From the NCBI RefSeq assembly GCF_039530225.1, contig NZ_BAAAOH010000001.1, positions 248,001-312,000 of the forward strand: a stretch of 64,000 nt of DNA. Reading direction: 5' to 3'. Made by a program: the position numbers and the translations under genes. The stretch is from Microbacterium pumilum (GTDB taxonomy: Bacteria; Actinomycetota; Actinomycetes; Actinomycetales; Microbacteriaceae). A model generated the notes under the pieces. That model had not been told where the DNA came from, did not search any database, and was given only the letters and a program-made list of their open reading frames with translations. Shown here one piece after another: positions 59,254 to 64,000 of this stretch (the first letter of the stretch is position 1; every line of letters begins with the position of its first letter).

Positions 59254-60146
59254 CATACGTCGTGGGGTACGGCCCGCACAAGCACGATCGCGGTGCCATA
59301 GAGCTCGCCTGCCAACTGGCGACCTCCCTCCCCGAACCGGTGGTCGCCGTGTCGGTCGTGCCCCGAGGCTGGGGAACGCCTGTGGCAGCGGGCACCGATC
59401 GGGAATTCGAGCAATGGGCCGCCGGAGAGGGCGAGGACAGCGCGGCGCTCGCCACGGCGGACCTCGCGCAGCATCCCGATGTCGAGAGTTCCGCGATCTG
59501 GGTGGCCGGCCGGTCGGTGCCGCAGACGCTCCTCGAACAGACAGTCGCGAGGGATGCCTCGATCCTGGTGGTGGGATCGGGTGGCGACGCCGAACCCGGC
59601 CGCATCCGCCTCACATCGAAGACGGAACGGCTGGTTCATTCGTCGACCGTGCCCGTGGCCATCGCCCCGTGGGGATACCGCACCTCGGGTGGGGTGACGC
59701 GGATCACCGTCGCCTTCCGAGACGACGATGCGAGCTGGTCGCTCCTCACCCGTGTCGCCGAGATTAGCCGGAACGCGTCAGCGAAGCTGCGCGTTGTCAC
59801 GTTTCTCGTGAGCCCTTCGAAGCGCCCTGTCACCAGCACCGTCACCCACGCGGAGACCCAGGTCATCGACTTGTGGGCGGTGCAGGCCGCCTCCGCACAG
59901 GCCGAAGCCGCCGACCACCTGAAGTCCATGGGCCTCACCGGCGACAGCGTTCACCTGCACATCGCGGAGGGAGCGGACTGGGGTGCTGCGATCGGCTCGG
60001 TCGACTGGTCCGAGGGCGACGTGCTGGTGCTGGGCTCGTCGTCGACGCATCGGCTGGCACAGGTCTTCCTCGGTTCGAGCGCGTCGAAGATCGTCCGGCA
60101 CGCGCCGGTGCCGGTCGTGATCGTTCCGGGCACCGCGATCGCGTAA
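59250..60146 (+). CDS. Universal stress protein, two tandem Usp domains
   Basis: 298 residues forming two Usp folds. The first ends LVVGSGGDAEPGRI...SSTVPVAIAP. The second carries the ATP-binding pattern in VLGSSSTHRLAQVFLGSSAS followed by VPVVIVP. Two-domain Usps bind ATP and act in stress or transporter regulation. Its ATG overlaps the permease stop (ATGA), so the two proteins are made together, and regulation of the permease is the likely role. Confidence 0.85.
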   Translation: MTYVVGYGPHKHDRGAIELACQLATSLPEPVVAVSVVPRGWGTPVAAGTDREFEQWAAGEGEDSAALATADLAQHPDVESSAIWVAGRSVPQTLLEQTVARDASILVVGSGGDAEPGRIRLTSKTERLVHSSTVPVAIAPWGYRTSGGVTRITVAFRDDDASWSLLTRVAEISRNASAKLRVVTFLVSPSKRPVTSTVTHAETQVIDLWAVQAASAQAEAADHLKSMGLTGDSVHLHIAEGADWGAAIGSVDWSEGDVLVLGSSSTHRLAQVFLGSSASKIVRHAPVPVVIVPGTAIA

Positions 60147-60229
60147 CGCCGGCGCGCGGCATCCCCAGGCGGCCCCAAGGCGGCGACCCGGTGCAGCGAA
60201 CTCTGCGCGATGAACGAAGTGGAGCGAAC

Positions 60230-60991
60230 TCAGTCGCGGACTCGGACCGACAGGCAGGTCACGCAGCCCTCGAGCTTCTCGAACTCGGTGATCGGCGTCG
60301 TCACGACCTCGAGGCCGCGATCGCGGTACAGCGCTGCGGTCTGCGGAGCGTCGGCAGACATGAGCACGGTGCCGGGGTCGAGCACCACGCCTGCCGTGCC
60401 GTGCTCTTCAGGCACCGGCAGGAACACCGGGTACGCCGCGGTGTCGTCCACCAGCGGCTCGTACCCGACGACAGTGCCGTCGGGCAGGGCCGTCACCCCG
60501 CTCTTGAGGTGCAGCACTTTGGTGATCGGCACCGTCACGACATCCCATCCTCGCGGAGCCAGGAGCGCGCTCAGCTGATCGATGCCGGCTTCGTTGGTCC
60601 GCAGGGTCGCCCCCACGTACACGGTGCGCCCGACCTTGAGCACGTCGCCGCCGTCGAGTGTGCCGGGCGCCTCGATCGACAGGAACGGGAGGCCGGCCCG
60701 CTCGAGCGCCGCCCGTGTCGAATCGATCTCGCCACGCCGCGAATCCGCACCGGGGCGAGTGAGCACCGCGACGTCGCCGAACATGACGACGGTGTCCTCG
60801 ACGAACACTCCGTCCGCGTAGTCGTCGGCTGGATCGACCGGGATCACCTCCCAGCCGCGCAGCCGGAAGACGTCCACATACGCCTCCCATTGACGAAGCG
60901 CGAGGTCGGCGTCGGGGACGACCCGCTCGATGTGGGTGATCTCGCCATCGGCGAGGCGGGGCGACGGGCGGCGGACGAGAAGGCGCGGCAT
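60230..60991 (-). CDS. Dimethylarginine dimethylaminohydrolase (DDAH)-family protein
   Basis: 253 residues of the amidinotransferase superfamily. Active-site elements are E65-D66 (VFVEDTVV), H161 (VLHLKSG) and a C-terminal cysteine at 246 (EGCVTCLS), with GTLDGGDVL as a conserved turn. The enzyme would hydrolyse methylated arginine to citrulline and an amine, using the cysteine as nucleophile. The start at ATG 60991 gives the normal N-terminus, with no strong ribosome site. It converges with the permease-Usp pair. Confidence 0.85.
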   Translation of the reverse strand: MPRLLVRRPSPRLADGEITHIERVVPDADLALRQWEAYVDVFRLRGWEVIPVDPADDYADGVFVEDTVVMFGDVAVLTRPGADSRRGEIDSTRAALERAGLPFLSIEAPGTLDGGDVLKVGRTVYVGATLRTNEAGIDQLSALLAPRGWDVVTVPITKVLHLKSGVTALPDGTVVGYEPLVDDTAAYPVFLPVPEEHGTAGVVLDPGTVLMSADAPQTAALYRDRGLEVVTTPITEFEKLEGCVTCLSVRVRD

Positions 60992-61072
60992 GCCGTTCAG
61001 GCTAACGCGCCGGGTGTGACGAAGAGGTGCGAGCACGGCGCCGTGAGGTCGCGATCATGCGAGTCAGGCGGC

Positions 61073-62122
61073 TCAGGCGAAAGCGATCTCGATCAGGTGC
61101 GGCTTATAGACGGTGGAGTCGATGAAGGTCATGTAGGTGACCTTCCCGCCCTCGCGGGCGAATTCCGGATGCTCCTTGCCGGCGTTGAAGAGAGCCTCAT
61201 CCGACGTGCGCTCGGGGCGGAAAACCACCTCGGGCTCGCTCCACGGGCCCGTCAGATCGGGCGCGGTGCGGATCACGAGGATGTTGTCACGCTGGTAGGT
61301 GGTGAGCGAGATGAAGCACCCCAGGTACGGGTTCCACGACGAGGACATCTCGTTGGGGACATGGGAGAACAGACAGGCGGTCGGGGTGAACCTCTCGGAC
61401 CATCGCACCGGCGCGTCGGGCTCGGCCAGGGTCGGCGCCTGAACCAGGTACTCGTAGGCGGACAGATCCTCGATCCGGTCGGGCAGCACCCGCGCCAGGT
61501 ACATGTCGCCCGCCGACTTCGACTCCGGCTGAATGGACCCCCACAGATACAGGTGGTCGCCGTGCGGCTGCACCCAGACTCCGAAACCGGGCTCGTCGCC
61601 CTTCCACCACTCGTGACTGCCGTCGGGCGCGGTCAGCCGCTCGAACCGATAGTCGGCGTCGGCGCGGGCGATTCCCATGCCGTCGAGGGTGAAGGTCTCG
61701 AAGACGTCGAGCGTGGGGTCCATGGTGATGCGGTGGTAGTACAGGTACAGATGGCCGCCGGTGTGGACGCCGTGGATCGCCCACAACCGCTGGGTCGATC
61801 TGTGCTCGGGTGCGACGAAGCCGATCAGCTGGCGCGCTCGCGCGCCACTCGGCTCTGCCAGGTAGCGAAACGTCTTCACGCCGTGCGAGATGTCCTGCAG
61901 CGGCACGATCGCTCCCGTGTTCGAGAGGACCTCGGTCAGCTCGAAGCCACGGATCGTGTCGAAGGGGCCCTCGACGGTGTCCCCGAAGATCCAGAACGTC
62001 TCGTCTCCAGGAAGCACGACGGATGTGACAGCATCCTGCCCGGTGATGTCGAGGTCGTTGTCGCTGAATTGCACGCCCAGATCGCGAACCGATGCGACCA
62101 GGGGGCTGGGTCGTAGCGTCAT
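61073..62122 (-). CDS. DUF4185-type protein (five-bladed propeller-like, unknown function)
   Basis: 349 residues with no signal peptide. The opening VQFSDNDLDITGQDAVTSVV and then FWIFGDTVEGPFD resemble DUF4185 proteins, which have a glycosidase-like beta-propeller layout. Later blocks are HTGGHLYLYYHRITMD and SSSWNPYLGCFISL, again propeller-like. GAGGAGG lies upstream of the ATG. No catalytic residues can be assigned. It may be a GH43-like or sugar-binding protein; the assignment is by motif resemblance. Confidence 0.6.
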   Translation of the reverse strand: MTLRPSPLVASVRDLGVQFSDNDLDITGQDAVTSVVLPGDETFWIFGDTVEGPFDTIRGFELTEVLSNTGAIVPLQDISHGVKTFRYLAEPSGARARQLIGFVAPEHRSTQRLWAIHGVHTGGHLYLYYHRITMDPTLDVFETFTLDGMGIARADADYRFERLTAPDGSHEWWKGDEPGFGVWVQPHGDHLYLWGSIQPESKSAGDMYLARVLPDRIEDLSAYEYLVQAPTLAEPDAPVRWSERFTPTACLFSHVPNEMSSSWNPYLGCFISLTTYQRDNILVIRTAPDLTGPWSEPEVVFRPERTSDEALFNAGKEHPEFAREGGKVTYMTFIDSTVYKPHLIEIAFA

Positions 62123-62283
62123 CGCGGAGCCTCCTCGTTGAGATACCTCAGGCTATCGGCTCTGATCCTGGCCGCTGCTGCGGTGACGCCGCGCCTCATG
62201 CGTCAGCCTCGTGGACCGACACACCTGCCAACTCCATATGCGGTGTCATATAGTCCGGAGCCGATCCTGGCGACCGGCCACGG

Positions 62284-62766
62284 CTAGAGATCGTCGGCTG
62301 CCTCAGGGGTGAAGGTCGCCCCGGCCGGCTCCACGAAGGTCACCGGCAGCGCGGACATGGCAAGGAGCTCGCTCGGCGTCGGATCCCGGAGAGACCCGAT
62401 CACGAGACTGCCGATCGAAGGCTCCAGCCTCGCGAGGAGCGATTCCAGGGTGCCGATGTGCAGCCGGTCGGTGATGACCAGGTGAGGATCGTTCGCGCGA
62501 CATCGGGCCCGCAGATTCGCCAGCTGCACGCGGGCTTCCCCGGATTTCAGCGCCAGTTCATGGGCCTGGTGGAGACGGGTGTCATCGACGTAGCGCATCA
62601 GGCACAGCCGACCCCCACTGCGTGCGGCCATCTGCGCGGCGACAGTGATCGCGTGATCCAGCGGCTCTTCCTCGCCCAGGATCATCCCGACATCTCGGCA
62701 GACGCGCACCCCATCGGGGTCGCGGCGGCCCTGGCCCGATTCAGACTCGAAGACCGAGACATCCAT
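62284..62766 (-). CDS. Small universal-stress-like protein
   Basis: 160 residues. After an acidic N-terminal lead the fold reads VGMILGEEEPLDHAITVAAQ, LCLMRYVD, LVITDRLHIGTLE, LVIGSLRDPTPSELLAMSALPVTFVEP, which follows the order of strands and helices of a single Usp domain. The ATP-binding glycine pattern is incomplete (GSLRDPTPSELL), so it may not bind ATP. The start at 62766 is the likeliest ATG. The frame runs longer upstream without a start that fits. It stands alone between the DUF4185 gene and the heptamer repeat. Confidence 0.6.
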   Translation of the reverse strand: MDVSVFESESGQGRRDPDGVRVCRDVGMILGEEEPLDHAITVAAQMAARSGGRLCLMRYVDDTRLHQAHELALKSGEARVQLANLRARCRANDPHLVITDRLHIGTLESLLARLEPSIGSLVIGSLRDPTPSELLAMSALPVTFVEPAGATFTPEAADDL

Positions 62767-62899
62767 CGTGCGACTCCTTATCGTCGGTTCGATCTCAGGA
62801 TGCGCCGGCCACGCCGATTCGTGCGGGCACAAGGTCCCGCCGGCATCCGTGCCGCAGGACGTTCGGCCCACGCAGCACACGCCTCCCGCGGTTCGCTGG

Positions 62900-62948
62900 G
62901 CAGACGGCAGACGGCAGACGGCAGACGGCCGACGGCCGACGGCCGACG
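62900..62948. repeat. Heptamer tandem repeat, seven copies
   Basis: Seven uninterrupted 7-bp units: four of GCAGACG followed by three of GCCGACG, differing by one base. It lies in the 236-nt gap before the membrane-protein gene. The unit length is not a multiple of three. Slippage could change the promoter spacing or a short upstream reading frame (62956-63006), making expression variable. Confidence 0.85.
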
Positions 62949-63002
62949 GAACATCATGATCGAGGGGGCTCCCATCGTGTCGACGCAGAACGCTGGCAGA
63001 GC

Positions 63003-63665
63003 GTGAGCCTCACTCCAGCTCGAACCACCGCCGCTCCGCTGGCCTGGATCGGATCCTGCGCAGCGGCGGAAGCCATCGGAATGACCGCGTCCGCCATTGC
63101 GGCGCGAGTCGCCGACGACATCCCTGCGTCGATCGGTCTCATCATCATCGTCATCGGGGGTCTGGTTGAAGGCGTTGCTCTCGGCCTGCTGCAGTCCGCC
63201 TGGCTGGCCAGGCGGTTTCCGGGTCTCTCGCGCCTGTGGTGGACGCTGATCACAACCGCAGTCGCAGGCGTGGGATGGGCGCTCGCTTCCGCGCCCGCTG
63301 CGCTCGGCGACGACTCCGGCGCTCCTCCACCCGTGTTCGTGATCCTCTTGGCGTCGGCCGGCCTTGGCGCCGCGATGGGAGCGCTGATGGGCGTCGCTCA
63401 GGCGGCAGTTCTCGTCCGCGCGGTGCCTCACCCGTGGCGGTGGATTCCGATCAGCACCCTCGCGTGGATGCCGACCATGGTCGTCATCTTCGCCGGGGCG
63501 ACGCTGCCCGACGCGTCCTGGAGCACGCCGAGCGTGGTCGTGACCGCGGCGATGACCGGTCTGATCGCGGGAGCTGCGCTCGGCGGGGTGAGCATCCTGT
63601 TCATGGCCGGCCTCACGGACGCCAAGGCGCCTGGGCGCGAGCGCTCCGACGGGCGTGCACCCTGA
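63003..63665 (+). CDS. Small integral membrane protein, unknown function
   Basis: 220 residues with about six hydrophobic helices (around 12-32, 42-64, 80-97, 110-137, 146-165 and 175-202) and a charged C-terminal tail. No family was recognised; the topology suits a tetraspan or permease-like protein. The GTG start at 63003 overlaps the TGA of a 16-codon frame from ATG 62956, so translation may be coupled to that short leader. A start without that leader has no clear ribosome site. It is the only gene in the stretch following the heptamer repeat. Confidence 0.6.
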   Translation: MSLTPARTTAAPLAWIGSCAAAEAIGMTASAIAARVADDIPASIGLIIIVIGGLVEGVALGLLQSAWLARRFPGLSRLWWTLITTAVAGVGWALASAPAALGDDSGAPPPVFVILLASAGLGAAMGALMGVAQAAVLVRAVPHPWRWIPISTLAWMPTMVVIFAGATLPDASWSTPSVVVTAAMTGLIAGAALGGVSILFMAGLTDAKAPGRERSDGRAP

Positions 63666-63765
63666 CCTCGACCCATCCCGCGGCGGAGCGTTCGGTTCAC
63701 GACGCGCTGGCGCATGCGGCGCCGCGGTCCTAGATTTGCCTCAACGGCTGTGACGGAGGACCACC

Positions 63766-64000
63766 GTGGCCGAACCCGGCTCGCTCTCGTTTCCCGACGG
63801 ACCGCGCTCGGACCTCGAAGAGGCGATCGCTTCTCTGCTCACGCAGAGCGAGCGAGTGCTTCGCGCTCAGGGCCGACTGCGCGCGCTGTTGCGCGCCACC
63901 CAAGCGGTCGTCGAGCAGAGCGACCTCGGTCTCGTGCTTCGCAGCATCGTCGAGGGCGCGACCGAGCTGGTCGGCGCACAGTACGGGGCGATGGGAGTCA
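63766..64000 (+). CDS. GAF-domain sensor histidine kinase (N-terminal part)
   Basis: An open frame from GTG 63766 to the window end, with GGAGG 6 nt before the start. The visible 78 residues have an acidic lead, a helical stretch (LEEAIASLLTQSERVLRAQG) and then LLRATQAVVEQSDLGLVLRS followed by GATELVGAQYGAMGV, the start of a GAF domain. This is the N-terminal layout of DevS/DosT-type two-component sensor kinases, although a GAF-only regulator cannot be excluded because the kinase part lies outside the window. Confidence 0.6.
   Translation, partial: MAEPGSLSFPDGPRSDLEEAIASLLTQSERVLRAQGRLRALLRATQAVVEQSDLGLVLRSIVEGATELVGAQYGAMGV

Noticed and set aside
1..64000. Insertion sequences, CRISPR arrays, prophage, tRNA or rRNA genes
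   Set aside because: No transposase, integrase, phage protein, spaced direct-repeat array or cloverleaf was found on reading both strands.

Overview
The window is GC-rich actinobacterial DNA, most likely from a Microbacterium-like member of the Microbacteriaceae. This is inferred from base composition, dense gene packing with 4-nt ATGA/GTGA overlaps, GTG starts and the gene families present; no rRNA or housekeeping marker is available to prove it. No tRNA, rRNA, CRISPR array, insertion sequence or prophage was seen. Almost the whole window is a carbohydrate-catabolism region.

Layout. 1-636: C-terminal end of an MFS efflux pump. 664-7054: a non-phosphorylative sugar-acid (probably L-fucose-type) pathway: IlvD/Edd dehydratase, SDR, zinc alcohol dehydrogenase, IclR regulator, aldo/keto reductase. 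It includes a 31-codon remnant of a fumarylacetoacetate-hydrolase-family gene and an unrelated-looking quinone-oxidoreductase homologue. 7145-8872: acyl-CoA synthetase. 8926-14529 (minus strand): Gfo/Idh/MocA dehydrogenase, DUF993 protein, isomerase, LacI regulator, glycerate kinase. 14682-18641 (minus): sugar ABC importer with a YesL-like protein. 18824-23411 (minus): ABC exporter, PmoA-like protein, cupin, dehydrogenase. 23521-32606 (plus): LacI regulator, dehydrogenase, and what reads as a complete oxidative uronate pathway (uronate-dehydrogenase-like SDR, enolase-superfamily enzyme, KDG dehydratase, ketoglutarate semialdehyde dehydrogenase), then a serine hydrolase and an alpha-L-fucosidase. 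Paired palindromes of the form GGGAAAGCGCTTTCCC stand before most of these units from 14.5 to 24.6 kb and suggest one LacI regulon.

32620-39517: a subtilisin-like protein without signal peptide and with an altered catalytic site, a fatty acid desaturase, a GNAT-AAA+ ATPase fusion, a decayed peptidoglycan-binding gene, an F420-type NADP oxidoreductase, a MarR regulator with tandem palindromes, and a LamG-like protein. 39556-54636: a second glycoside system built around an ABC importer flanked on both sides by an isomerase-dehydrogenase pair, with SDR and zinc dehydrogenases, a DUF1080 putative 3-keto-glycoside hydrolase, a beta-propeller protein, an NTF2-like protein, ROK and LacI regulators and a third isomerase. 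54693-57631: redox cassette (flavodoxin lipoprotein, AKR, SDR, CMD protein). 57778-60991: amino acid permease coupled to a universal stress protein, and a DDAH-family amidinohydrolase. 61073-64000: DUF4185 protein, small universal stress protein, a heptamer tandem repeat, a membrane protein, and the start of a GAF-domain sensor protein that runs off the window.

Working together, secreted or imported plant or animal glycosides (fucosides, uronides, other glycosides) would be brought in by two ABC importers, oxidised by the many Gfo/Idh/MocA, SDR and MDR dehydrogenases and fed into pyruvate, 2-oxoglutarate and glycerate metabolism, with one local regulator per module (IclR, two or three LacI, MarR, ROK). 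All functions are read from sequence motifs and family knowledge; no database search was possible.
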